Notes: generated by a model not told the origin, from the sequence alone. 64,000 bases of DNA from Microcaldota archaeon (GCA_020854835.1 JAHKLX010000015.1:62001-126000), one strand, 5' to 3'. Counted from the first letter of the stretch, positions 51,809 through 60,950 are shown. Numbers and translations are program-made.

Positions 51809-52431
51809 ACATTTTTCTCTTTAACTATCTTTTTAAGCATTTCATCTTTTATTTTTTGTGCAAAATACATAAGTACTCCATAAGTCCCAATAATTCCAGT
51901 TAAAGGATATTTGATTAATGGAAACTCAACATTTTTGAATGTGGATATTGCGGTAACAAAAGATGCTAGATATAATGTTTGAGTAATCACTGCTTTTAGT
52001 TTTTCCAAATATTTGTCAACTTTTTTATTTGTTTTATTTGCTATGTTTATAGCTTTAAATCTATTATATAGCGAAACTCCTATCCCAATTGCAATTGTTC
52101 CTGCTATGAAAACCCAAGATGCAGGATGCGCAGGTGGTTCTGCAGAACCTACAACAATTGTTCCGCTCAAAGCTATCGCATCTCCAATATTCGCTTTACT
52201 TATCCGTTTTTTTATTTGTGTTTCAGGTTTCATAAGTTCTTTTTTTCTCATCCATTCTGAAATAAGAGTTGTATTTTCCGAATTCTTGGCAATATTTTCC
52301 CAATTCTTGGCAATTTCGATTATTGTATCTAGTTTATCCATCAATTGATCAGGTTCAATACCTTTATTCTCCCATTCTTTAACTGTTTTTTTAATTGATC
52401 TTCTTATCCTCATTTTTTGAACAAATCCCAT
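51805..52431 (-). CDS. Membrane protein of unknown function, partner of the 808-aa gene
   Basis: A 208-aa protein. The N-terminal 75 residues are charged and helical (KKTVKEWENKGIEPDQLMDKLD). Four hydrophobic segments lie at about 84-97, 106-121, 145-162 and 173-192. AGGTGAT precedes the ATG, and the start lies 9 bp after the stop of the 808-aa gene, so the two form an operon. No family is recognised. Confidence 0.6.
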   Translation of the reverse strand: MGFVQKMRIRRSIKKTVKEWENKGIEPDQLMDKLDTIIEIAKNWENIAKNSENTTLISEWMRKKELMKPETQIKKRISKANIGDAIALSGTIVVGSAEPPAHPASWVFIAGTIAIGIGVSLYNRFKAINIANKTNKKVDKYLEKLKAVITQTLYLASFVTAISTFKNVEFPLIKYPLTGIIGTYGVLMYFAQKIKDEMLKKIVKEKNV

Positions 52432-52440
52432 TTACATCAC

Positions 52441-54867
52441 CTACCTAGTTTTTACAACTGTTTTGGCTGCTTTAACAATATTTGCAGTAGGTTTTGCTGT
52501 TTCAACAAATTCCCCGTATTTCCCTAGCATGTCTGTGACTGCTGCTTTATCAGCAAGACCTTCAATTGTTGCTCCAGGCCTTAACCATGTTGTTGCTCCT
52601 GCAGTATCTTTCATCATCTCTCCCGCCTCTAATCCCACTTTGGTAGGATCTGCAAGAACTGATTTTGTGAGTTTGTCAATCACAATATTTTTCGCATCTT
52701 CAGGTAGGGAAGTAAAACTTTCGCCAAAATGAGATTCAGCAGCTCTTTCAGCAATGTGCCAAATACCTTCTCCAGGGTTTGCACTTACATCTAATCCTGT
52801 GGAAACTGCATCTTTAGCAGAACTAATGGCAGTTCTACCCATAACTGCAGTTTCTTCTGCAACTGCCAGAGTATCAACCTGCGCAATTGTGTCAATAACA
52901 CTTTGCGGAGCCATACCTGTAGCATAAGGTGCCATGCCAGAATGTGTTGTCATATCCCACATTGTTCCTTTTAATGGATCAAGACCACCTATTTGAGTTG
53001 TTGCGTCCATAGGGACCGTTAATGAATCTGGAACAACTGTTTCTGTAGGAGTTTTTCCAATTCCCCAGAATTCTTTCCATTGTCCAGGCATGTCTAATTC
53101 ATGTATTGTTGTATCTGGCACTACTTCGGTGCTTTTAGCAACATTTGCAGTATATGTTGATTTAATTCCATCTACCATATTCTTCAACATATCTGGGGAA
53201 ATAATTGCAGCCGCAATACCTGCTGCAACACTTACGATTGTTTTAATTATTTTATATCTTCTGAATTTAACTGCATAATTTACCAATCCTTCTGAAATAT
53301 CCTTTGTTGTTTTATCTGCATCAATATTTCTTTCAAGTATTTCTGTATTGTCTCCTAGTCTCCCAAAAAAGTTTTTTATTTTTACCAGAGTTTTTTTATG
53401 CCATGCGGCGCTTGCGTCAGTTGTTGCATACCCTATTTCTTTGTGGTACATAACTGAAGCACCAAGTTTGCTCATTTCATTTTCACCAAATCTCTGTCTA
53501 AAAAATCTATGTGCTCCTGTCATCAAACCATTTGCGGTTAAATAACCTGAAACTCCTCTCAAAATTGCAAAAGTTCCAATCAAAACTCCTCCTACTACTG
53601 CTGAAACAGGTAAAAACGCTAGTCCTGCTGCACCAATTGCGAAAGTTCCAACAATTCCCGGTACGCTCCTTATTCTTCTTTCAATCCCGTATAAGAATCT
53701 GTTGTCTCCTTCTCTTTTTTTACCCATTTCTTGTGCAACTTTTCTTAATTCAGATGAAATAATTTCCTTTTCAAATTTCTTTTCCTCAAATTCTTCTGCA
53801 AACTGTTCTGTATCTATTTTTAATATTTCATTTTCCAAATATCTTTGATATTGGTCGATAATTTGTTTCTCATTTAATAGCAGTTGTTTGTCATATTTAT
53901 TTCTGAAGATCTTTTCTTTAGCAACCAATAAATCTGCATATTCTTTTCCTGCATTTTCATAAGATTCTTTTGTTTTGTTATTAGGAATAACAGGTTCACC
54001 TTTTTTTTCTGGTTCGGCAATTTCCTCTACAGGTTCGCTGTCTTTTTTTTCAATACCAATTAAAATTTTAACATAATGTTTAATGTGCGTTAAAAGAACC
54101 TCTGAAATATCTTTTTTATCTAAATCTGTATATTCTTTTCCATCAATAATGCATCTGCCAGATTTGGCCATCGTTTCAACTGTTCTTTTATAAAGTTCAT
54201 CAAAGTCTTTTTTGATTTCAGCGACTGTGGCTGGTTCCAAAATATCTAAAAACTCTGGTGTTAAATCATCTTTATTTTTTGAACTTGCCCAATAATACCT
54301 GGCACATCGTTCCAGTATTCTTTTTTCTTCTAGTATTTTGTTTTGTTTAATTACGTTTAATTGTTCTGCAAGATTTGAAATTAATTTTTTTACTTTTTCA
54401 TCATTTCTATTTTCTGCGACTGTGGTGTCCACAACCTCAAATTCATCTATCTCAAAGAATAATGGTTTTTCATCAGTTTTATCTGGAACTGGTTCCATGT
54501 CACTTTCATTTAAATCATAAATTTTTTCAGGTTTCTCTTCTGGTTTTTTTTGTTTCGCTCTCATAAAAGCAGGTATTTCTCTATAATCAGGACCCCATTT
54601 TTCTTGCTGGTCTTCTTTTGATGGAAATCTTCCTTGTTCATTTTCTTCTGTCCTTACATCGGTTTCTTCAATAACAGGAACATCAACAGTTTTCTCTTCA
54701 TCAGGTATTTTTCCTCTCCCTCCATTTTTTATTTCTTCAGGAGTTAGTTGTCCTGCTTTAAGTTCTTCTGTAGTTAATCCTTTTCCATAATCAGGTTTTT
54801 CCCCTAATTTTTTTGCTGTACTTTCACTAATGTCAGGTACTATATTCTTTTTTGTGTCATCATCCAT
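52441..54867 (-). CDS. Large membrane-anchored protein of unknown function
   Basis: An 808-aa protein. Residues 1-140 are acidic, Pro/Glu-rich and probably disordered. Residues 150-390 are helical with coiled-coil character. Two hydrophobic regions lie at about 400-435 and 537-556. The remaining 250 residues are Thr/Ala/Pro-rich and contain NPGEGIWHIAERA near 695 and a WLRPGATIEGLADKA block near 765, which recall repeat-type cell-surface modules. An AGGTGAT SD selects the ATG at 54867. No known family is recognised. It is among the largest proteins in the window. Confidence 0.6.
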   Translation of the reverse strand: MDDDTKKNIVPDISESTAKKLGEKPDYGKGLTTEELKAGQLTPEEIKNGGRGKIPDEEKTVDVPVIEETDVRTEENEQGRFPSKEDQQEKWGPDYREIPAFMRAKQKKPEEKPEKIYDLNESDMEPVPDKTDEKPLFFEIDEFEVVDTTVAENRNDEKVKKLISNLAEQLNVIKQNKILEEKRILERCARYYWASSKNKDDLTPEFLDILEPATVAEIKKDFDELYKRTVETMAKSGRCIIDGKEYTDLDKKDISEVLLTHIKHYVKILIGIEKKDSEPVEEIAEPEKKGEPVIPNNKTKESYENAGKEYADLLVAKEKIFRNKYDKQLLLNEKQIIDQYQRYLENEILKIDTEQFAEEFEEKKFEKEIISSELRKVAQEMGKKREGDNRFLYGIERRIRSVPGIVGTFAIGAAGLAFLPVSAVVGGVLIGTFAILRGVSGYLTANGLMTGAHRFFRQRFGENEMSKLGASVMYHKEIGYATTDASAAWHKKTLVKIKNFFGRLGDNTEILERNIDADKTTKDISEGLVNYAVKFRRYKIIKTIVSVAAGIAAAIISPDMLKNMVDGIKSTYTANVAKSTEVVPDTTIHELDMPGQWKEFWGIGKTPTETVVPDSLTVPMDATTQIGGLDPLKGTMWDMTTHSGMAPYATGMAPQSVIDTIAQVDTLAVAEETAVMGRTAISSAKDAVSTGLDVSANPGEGIWHIAERAAESHFGESFTSLPEDAKNIVIDKLTKSVLADPTKVGLEAGEMMKDTAGATTWLRPGATIEGLADKAAVTDMLGKYGEFVETAKPTANIVKAAKTVVKTR

Positions 54868-54958
54868 AATAATCACCTATAAAACACTATAATTGATGTA
54901 TGAGACATTATATAAACCTTTTCTTTTACCATTTTTAACAACTAAATAAGATCCCAAC

Positions 54959-56524
54959 TTATTTTTCAAATGAATCAATAGTTTCCTGGATTTTCAACTC
55001 GCTTTTCAATCTTCCCAAGTCCACCTGGTCAAAATTACAATCAATTGATTTAATCCATTCTCCATATCTATTTTTGAGCAAAAGATGCATTTTTTGAACA
55101 ATGTTTCTATAAGATATATGGCCGTGAGGAGTACTTCTGATTTTTATTATATGGTGGAGTTCTCTAAAGTTTGTTGCCATCAAAACCCTTTTTCTATACC
55201 CTAAAGGAACAACATATTGGGCATAATAAGGCATTTCTTGAAAAATATCTTTGAAAACCTTGTCTGCAGTGTCCATAGCTTTAGAATACTCATTTGAACA
55301 TTCTGCATTAACAATATCTTCTGGAGTTTCATATCCTAAAAACGTTGTCAACAACTGTTCACTCTGGGAAACTATCCTATGTCTTTGAATGTCCCTAAAA
55401 GCCCCATAATCAATTGTAATATCCCATAAAAAGTTGATATTCTCAAACTCTCTGGGTGGCATGTCGTGAGTTCCCATGTCTTCAATTACTTTATTGAATA
55501 TATCTATTTTTTCTCTATAATTCATTTTTTTTGTTTTTTCCATAGCTTCAGAATAACTCAAAACTGAATTTTTATAAATTAATGAAGCAATCAACACATT
55601 TGAAAATTCATCTTCAGGTATTGGATCAACAAGCTTAACATCATTATATCCTTTTTTCTCTTCTGAATTCAATTCAAAATACTTATTTAGTGCGGTTTCG
55701 CGGTTTTCCAAGTATTCATTTTTATCTGCATATTTCAGTAGTGATGGAAGAACTTTTTTTCCTTCCAATACTAGCATATCACCTATTTCCTGAGTTTCTT
55801 CTAATGGGTAGGACTTTAATTTTTGTATTGTGTGGGCGAGCTCTCTCGCATTGACAGTCCATCCAAAAGAAGTTTTTGTTGCAGCAGGAAGCAAATATCT
55901 CACTGCATCAAATCTACGGGCCTCGCATGCCCGAATCCATGCTTTTTCATTTATTTGTTTGTCTTGTTCAGTTGCTTTTTTTACATATTCTAAAACAGGT
56001 TCGTGCAAATCCTCATACGTTGTAAACAACAAATCAATTATATAGTCATAATCTTTTGAGAATTTTGAACTTTCAATCTTTTTAGGTTTATAAAACGAAT
56101 TCCTATCAAAATGAACATACCTGGTTGATTTTTCAATAAATGAACACAACCTCGCAGTTTCAATGTATTTTGTTGTTAAAATAGAAATACCTTCTATTCC
56201 AACACCAGTAACTGCTCCTTCTGCAACAGAGGAATGTCCATATCCCAAAACCCATTTATCCATAAATTTAACAGCTTTATCTAATGCATGTGTTAGCTCC
56301 ACACTTGGCTCATCATTCTTTTCAAAAGTTTCTCTCAACGCCAAATATTCTTTGTTTGCCTCTTTTAACAATTTAATAAACCCTTCTCTCAACCCTTCTG
56401 TTGATCTGCTGTATCTTGCTTGGAAAAGCGCCCAAACTTCGGGATGCAAATTTTTTGAATAAAAAACTGGTTTATTTTTATTAGTGAAGAAGTAATTTAC
56501 TATCTTATCATCTACAACATCCAT
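54959..56524 (-). CDS. Double-length ThyX-like protein
   Basis: A 521-aa protein, about twice a normal FAD-dependent thymidylate synthase, with two ThyX-like halves. Half 1 has ARYSRSTEG near residue 34, GYGHSSVAEGA near 94 and TARLCSFIEKSTRY near 123-136. Half 2 has DIQRHRIVSQSEQ near 376-388 and YRKRVLMATNFRELHHIIKIR near 448. The ThyX signature RHRxxSxNExSxRY is split: half 1 keeps R-x-x-S-x-x-E-x-S-x-RY, half 2 keeps RHR-x-x-S. Whether it makes dTMP is uncertain. Confidence 0.78.
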   Translation of the reverse strand: MDVVDDKIVNYFFTNKNKPVFYSKNLHPEVWALFQARYSRSTEGLREGFIKLLKEANKEYLALRETFEKNDEPSVELTHALDKAVKFMDKWVLGYGHSSVAEGAVTGVGIEGISILTTKYIETARLCSFIEKSTRYVHFDRNSFYKPKKIESSKFSKDYDYIIDLLFTTYEDLHEPVLEYVKKATEQDKQINEKAWIRACEARRFDAVRYLLPAATKTSFGWTVNARELAHTIQKLKSYPLEETQEIGDMLVLEGKKVLPSLLKYADKNEYLENRETALNKYFELNSEEKKGYNDVKLVDPIPEDEFSNVLIASLIYKNSVLSYSEAMEKTKKMNYREKIDIFNKVIEDMGTHDMPPREFENINFLWDITIDYGAFRDIQRHRIVSQSEQLLTTFLGYETPEDIVNAECSNEYSKAMDTADKVFKDIFQEMPYYAQYVVPLGYRKRVLMATNFRELHHIIKIRSTPHGHISYRNIVQKMHLLLKNRYGEWIKSIDCNFDQVDLGRLKSELKIQETIDSFEK

Positions 56525-56536
56525 TTAATTCACCCT

Positions 56537-57775
56537 TTAAACTTTAATAAATAATCTGTTTTCAACCATATTTTTAACTTGGGAAAAAGGAAGGGCAAAT
56601 CTTTTACCAAAAGGAGTTTCAATTATAATTTTATTATCTTTTTTAGAAACTGCTTTAACACGCCCCATATACATACCTTCGGTGCTCATTACAACTTTAT
56701 CTTCTAATCTAAGTTTTTTAAGTACATTGATTCTTACAGTATTTAAAACTTTAAGAGACATAAAACCCAAAAATACAGAATAAAAAATCACAAAAAACAA
56801 ATCTCCAAAAGAAATTGCAGGGTTTGTATCTAGGAGTATCCAATCAGTTAGTGTGAGCAATATCATCCATAACAAAACAACATAAACGGAGTACACTCCA
56901 TGCAAGATAACCATCATATCGTGTTTTTCCGTCCAATTATCCCACATTTTCCCTCCAAAGATTATAAGAAATCCAAACAATCCAACGTTTATTGCACTCC
57001 TAAAACCATTTGCAAGATTTTTTTCAATATACTGATACTCTGAGTGGAAAGTTTTTTGTTGGGCTATCCAAAATGAAAAAATTAAAATAATAATTCCGAT
57101 AAAATACAACAAAGACGAAACTTTTTCTGCTGAAAATTCAAAAGATTTGACAAATCTGTAGATTCTTTCATCTATTTTGAACAATCTCATAAAAAGAAAC
57201 AAAGATAACAAAATTGCAAATATTTCTAATCCCAAATTCATGTACAATGTTATTCCTAACAGTGCGGATAAAACTGCAGGTATTCCTATAATTATTTTGG
57301 CATAATAAGGATCTTTTAATTTCTCCAATATCACAAAATATGTTTTTTCCAATTCTTTCGACTGTTTCATATAAACTTGTTTAACCGAATTTATTTTTAC
57401 TCTGGACGATATTATTGGCAAAACTGTTTCATCATCCCCTCCGTCAGTTATAATTACTGCTTTTTGAGCAGGGAATTGGGATAAAACGCTGTCTAATTGT
57501 TGAGATATGTTTGAGTCTGCTTCAAATCCTAGATTCACACTGCCCGTCAAACTACATACTTCAATATCATATATTGATTTTTTTGATAACTCATCAAAAG
57601 TTTTTATGGCTTGAAAAATAACATTAGCATCCACATCTTCAGGGTCTGCTAGAATCAAGGCATTAGCACATTTCAAGTTTTTATCCCTGCCAATTATGGG
57701 CCCAGTTATTCCTGTTTTTTCAAACATATCATTGTCTCTATCAATAGTAATTATTATGATTTTTTCCTTTTCCAT
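56537..57775 (-). CDS. DUF373 family membrane protein
   Basis: A protein of about 412 aa. The soluble N-terminal half (residues 1-150) begins IIITIDRDNDMFEKTGITGPIIGR and contains ALILADPEDVDANV near 38, the DUF373 signature. About seven to eight hydrophobic helices follow (roughly residues 155-340). The C-terminus is a small beta domain (EDKVVMSTEGMYMGRVKAVSK). The ATG at 57775 was preferred to GTG 57778; a TTTTAAAA lies 26 bp upstream. Function is unknown. Confidence 0.82.
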   Translation of the reverse strand: MEKEKIIIITIDRDNDMFEKTGITGPIIGRDKNLKCANALILADPEDVDANVIFQAIKTFDELSKKSIYDIEVCSLTGSVNLGFEADSNISQQLDSVLSQFPAQKAVIITDGGDDETVLPIISSRVKINSVKQVYMKQSKELEKTYFVILEKLKDPYYAKIIIGIPAVLSALLGITLYMNLGLEIFAILLSLFLFMRLFKIDERIYRFVKSFEFSAEKVSSLLYFIGIIILIFSFWIAQQKTFHSEYQYIEKNLANGFRSAINVGLFGFLIIFGGKMWDNWTEKHDMMVILHGVYSVYVVLLWMILLTLTDWILLDTNPAISFGDLFFVIFYSVFLGFMSLKVLNTVRINVLKKLRLEDKVVMSTEGMYMGRVKAVSKKDNKIIIETPFGKRFALPFSQVKNMVENRLFIKV

Positions 57776-57797
57776 CACAATGGATATCGTAGTTAGG

Positions 57798-57805
57798 TTT
57801 TAAAA
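57798..57805. promoter_or_regulatory. Palindromic TATA shared by DUF373 and the Hef-like gene
   Basis: TTTTAAAA is centred 26 bp from the DUF373 ATG at 57775 and 28 bp from the ATG at 57830, with no SD on either side. Confidence 0.6.
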
Positions 57806-57829
57806 GAATTTCCCTTCATAAATATTACT

Positions 57830-59602
57830 ATGAATTACCACAAAAAACCAGAAAGTTTAGATTTAAAACCTGAGTCTGCCTGTACGACCAATCCTCAAAA
57901 TAAGAAATCAAGAGATGTAAATGCTGTCAATGGGGGAGGACCCGATAGTTTAGAATTTTTTAGTAGTAACAATATAGTTTGTGGTTCTATTCAGTCAACA
58001 CCTTTTCTCAAAACTGCTTTTGAAAGATTCAATAACTCGTCAGGCACCATTTTTTTGATCGATAAAGAACGAGACAAATTAAGTCTTTCTGCCAAAATAA
58101 TTGATTCCGTAAAAGAATCTGGTAAAAAAGTTTTAATTCTGAGCACTCAAGATTCCAAAAAACAGACATTGTTAGAAGAATTGAAGAAGATTTTAAAATT
58201 AAATATCAATTCTTTTAATGATGATATGGGGCAGGAGGAATATTCGAAAATTGATGTAATACTTATGGATGTAGATACTTTCATATCAAGACAAGGAAAA
58301 GATTTTTTAGATGAGGTAGGTTGCGTTATCGTAGATACCCCTCTTTCATCTCAAAGTGATGTGTCTGTTTTCAGAAATCTTAAAAATATACTCGCACCAA
58401 CGAATGTAAATTATATGTCCGTTTCACTCAGAGATAAATCTTTAGATGCTGCAACATACATTTTAGAATGTTCCAATTTGGGAAGTATATTTTTTCAAAA
58501 TTCGCCATTTCAAGTTTCTTCTTCAAACCAGTTTTTTAATGAGTTAAGATCTATAAATCACCCAACAGAATTTAATGATTTAAGGGATTTTATCCATTGG
58601 AGAATGGTGGATGTATTAAAAGAATTGCATAAATTAAATCTGATAAGTGAATTACAATTATCAAATGGTTACGTTTCACTATATGATCTAAAGCAGATAC
58701 GATTTAGAATAGCTGGATTTCCTTTAAAACAATATAGAAGAAACGTAGAAAATTTGCTAAAATATTATACTACTTTAAACAAAATTCTTTCTAGTATTGA
58801 TTCATTCGGAAAGCAAAAAACATCGAAAGAACTTACGTATTTAATTAAAAGAACTTTATGGAGACTTTACATAAGGGATTACGATAATTTAAGGGAATAT
58901 GGTTATTTTCCAAATGATAAAAAACCACATTTGCTTAATAATGAAGAGATTGAAATACTTGAGGGAATGTGTGAGAAGGTAAGTGATTCTTTTATAAAAC
59001 CTAAAATCGATAGAATCCTGAAAATGAACCAAATTCTACAATCAGGAAATTCTGTTATTGATAAGATTAAGAAATTTAATCAAGAAATGCCACCCTTTAT
59101 CTTTTATTCAGAATCGCCCATATCGGTCGCTGAATCAAGATGGATTTTCAAACCAGGATTTTTAGATATCTTTGAAAGTTTTTTGAATTCTGAAACCGAA
59201 CATTCAAAAGTTAATTATTTATTATCGCATCTCCAAAAAAATGCTGGAAAAAAATCATTAATTTTTGTAAATTCTGAGACGCAGGCTTCAAAAGTTCAAG
59301 AAATTTTAAATCAAAATGGATTTGATTCTACTCTAATATCTAATGTTTTGGGAAAAGATAATATTAATGATATATCTGAAAAATTCACAAAAAAAGAAAT
59401 GTTTCTTATAATCATAGGGCCCAATTTAGAATCAAAATTAAAAATTCCTAATGCAGATGTTATTTATATTTACAATCCTTCAAAAAACTTTAGAGCTGTT
59501 AGGGAAAAGTTTGTTAAAGATGGAGGTTTAATAATAGACTTAATTTGCTTGCCTGTTGGAGATTTATCCATAGACCAAAGACAGATGATCTCTCATTTTT
59601 AA
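57830..59602 (+). CDS. Degenerate Hef-like SF2 helicase
   Basis: A 590-aa protein that keeps the two-RecA-domain order of an archaeal Hef/SF2 helicase without its catalytic motifs. The Walker A position near residue 72 reads IFLIDKERDKLSLSAKI with no GKT. The DExD/H position near 165 reads CVIVDTPLS. A helical insert (about residues 250-440) resembles Hef's thumb-like region. The second domain starts KSLIFVNSETQASKVQEIL near 474 and has NADVIYIYNPSKNFRAVREKF where QxxGRxxR would end. ATP hydrolysis is unlikely. It has a long polar N-terminus and is leaderless. Confidence 0.65.
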   Translation: MNYHKKPESLDLKPESACTTNPQNKKSRDVNAVNGGGPDSLEFFSSNNIVCGSIQSTPFLKTAFERFNNSSGTIFLIDKERDKLSLSAKIIDSVKESGKKVLILSTQDSKKQTLLEELKKILKLNINSFNDDMGQEEYSKIDVILMDVDTFISRQGKDFLDEVGCVIVDTPLSSQSDVSVFRNLKNILAPTNVNYMSVSLRDKSLDAATYILECSNLGSIFFQNSPFQVSSSNQFFNELRSINHPTEFNDLRDFIHWRMVDVLKELHKLNLISELQLSNGYVSLYDLKQIRFRIAGFPLKQYRRNVENLLKYYTTLNKILSSIDSFGKQKTSKELTYLIKRTLWRLYIRDYDNLREYGYFPNDKKPHLLNNEEIEILEGMCEKVSDSFIKPKIDRILKMNQILQSGNSVIDKIKKFNQEMPPFIFYSESPISVAESRWIFKPGFLDIFESFLNSETEHSKVNYLLSHLQKNAGKKSLIFVNSETQASKVQEILNQNGFDSTLISNVLGKDNINDISEKFTKKEMFLIIIGPNLESKLKIPNADVIYIYNPSKNFRAVREKFVKDGGLIIDLICLPVGDLSIDQRQMISHF

Positions 59603-59621
59603 TAATCTTCCATAAAATTAA

Positions 59622-59733
59622 TGGGACCGCCGAGATTTGAACTCAGATCACCAGCTTTTTCACAGTTTCCCAACATGCTTTAAAGAGAAATTGTCCCGAA
59701 GCTGGTATGATGACCAGGTTACACTACGGCCCC
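59622..59733 (-). tRNA. tRNA-Pro (CGG) with intron at 37/38
   Basis: Acceptor GGGGCCG/CGGTCCC (one G:U), anticodon stem CCAGC/GCTGG with loop TTCGGGA (anticodon CGG), T-arm CTGAG-TTCAAAT-CTCGG and A73. The 38-nt intron (59657-59694) follows position 37, with ACAATTTC pairing to GAAACTGT around a CTTTAAAG segment. TTTTTAAAA near 59763 fits a tRNA promoter. Confidence 0.95.
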
Positions 59734-59778
59734 AATCTAAATAATATAATCCCATCACTTTTTAAAATAATTTAGAAT

Positions 59779-60942
59779 TTATTTCAATACAATTAGAACT
59801 GAATCTTTTTTATCTAATGTAAGAACTAATTCTTCAGTCATGGGGTACATTTCAACTGAAGCATTTTCAAGACGTACCTTCTCCCCTTTGAAAATACCAT
59901 CTCCCCTTCCCTTCCATAGATATACTGGGAATTCATTGTTTCCATCACTAATAACAATTCTTTTAAGAGATTTTCCCTTGCCCCTGGCAGGTTTGATTAT
60001 CTTATCTTCTACTGATATGACTTCTAAATCTTTAGTATAAATGTTGTTCATACCTTCATCAAGTTCATCTAACCATTCAATATATCTGTGTGAAGATTTG
60101 ATCGCAGCTAGACTGAAAACTGCTTTAACTTTAAGCTGAAGTTCTTTTTTGATTTGTTTTTTTTGCTCATCAACAGCTTTTTTTGTTATTCCAGGAGTTG
60201 AAACTATTTTTATTGCCCGGTTATAAAGTGCTCTATCTATAGGTTCGATGAAGGGGTTATCTTTAACATCTTCTTCAATTTCTATGGAATCCAATTCCAT
60301 TTCTTCATCATCAAAAATAGTATCTTTTTGTGGACCTGTTTCTTTTTCTTCTTCGTCAGAAGATATCTCTGGAATTCCAATACCGCTTGCAATCTTTTCT
60401 GCCGATAAAATCATTTCAAGGTATTTCTTAACGTCTTTTTTATCTTCTTTTTCAATTTTCTTAACGTCTTTTTCTTCTACTTCTCCCCCAAACATTTCTA
60501 CCAAGTAATCTTCCCTGTCTGCCCACCTTTTTATTATTTGTTCTACCATGGGCATTAGTTTTTTCTTAACAGTTTCTATTTTTTCAGGGTCTTTAGCTTC
60601 AATACATTTTTCAATAAAAGGTTCAAGTTTTTTCCTAATTTTTTCAATTTTAATTCTATCTTCTTCTTTTTTAACTTGTTTTTCATTCTCATTTATTTCA
60701 TTTTCTAAATCCTCAATAAGCAAGTCGCTCAGGATTTGGCTTTGTTCGGTTTTTTCATCTTTTCTTTCTTTTAAAACACTTCTGACAAATTTCCTTACAT
60801 TTTCATCTTTATCTACTGATAATTCAAGAAGGGCAAACATTGCGAAAGGAGAATTACTATCAGCTAATTGTTTTGCTGCTTTCAATCTTTTTTCAGGATC
60901 AGAGTCATACGCAAGCTGAACCCATTTGTCTGCCACATCCAT
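59779..60942 (-). CDS. HEAT-repeat/OB-like protein of unknown function
   Basis: A 387-aa protein. Residues 1-60 form a HEAT-like helical pair (PEKRLKAAKQLADSNSPFAMFALLELSVDKDENVRKFV). Residues 65-240 are highly charged, coiled and acidic. Residues about 295-385 are strand-rich (DLEVISVEDKIIKPARGK, then EFPVYLWKGRGDGIFKGEKVRLENA), with the character of an OB fold that could bind nucleic acid. AGGTG precedes the ATG. It is the last gene of the exosome-prefoldin-KaiC transcript. Function is not established. Confidence 0.68.
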   Translation of the reverse strand: MDVADKWVQLAYDSDPEKRLKAAKQLADSNSPFAMFALLELSVDKDENVRKFVRSVLKERKDEKTEQSQILSDLLIEDLENEINENEKQVKKEEDRIKIEKIRKKLEPFIEKCIEAKDPEKIETVKKKLMPMVEQIIKRWADREDYLVEMFGGEVEEKDVKKIEKEDKKDVKKYLEMILSAEKIASGIGIPEISSDEEEKETGPQKDTIFDDEEMELDSIEIEEDVKDNPFIEPIDRALYNRAIKIVSTPGITKKAVDEQKKQIKKELQLKVKAVFSLAAIKSSHRYIEWLDELDEGMNNIYTKDLEVISVEDKIIKPARGKGKSLKRIVISDGNNEFPVYLWKGRGDGIFKGEKVRLENASVEMYPMTEELVLTLDKKDSVLIVLK

Positions 60943-60950
60943 TTAAACAC

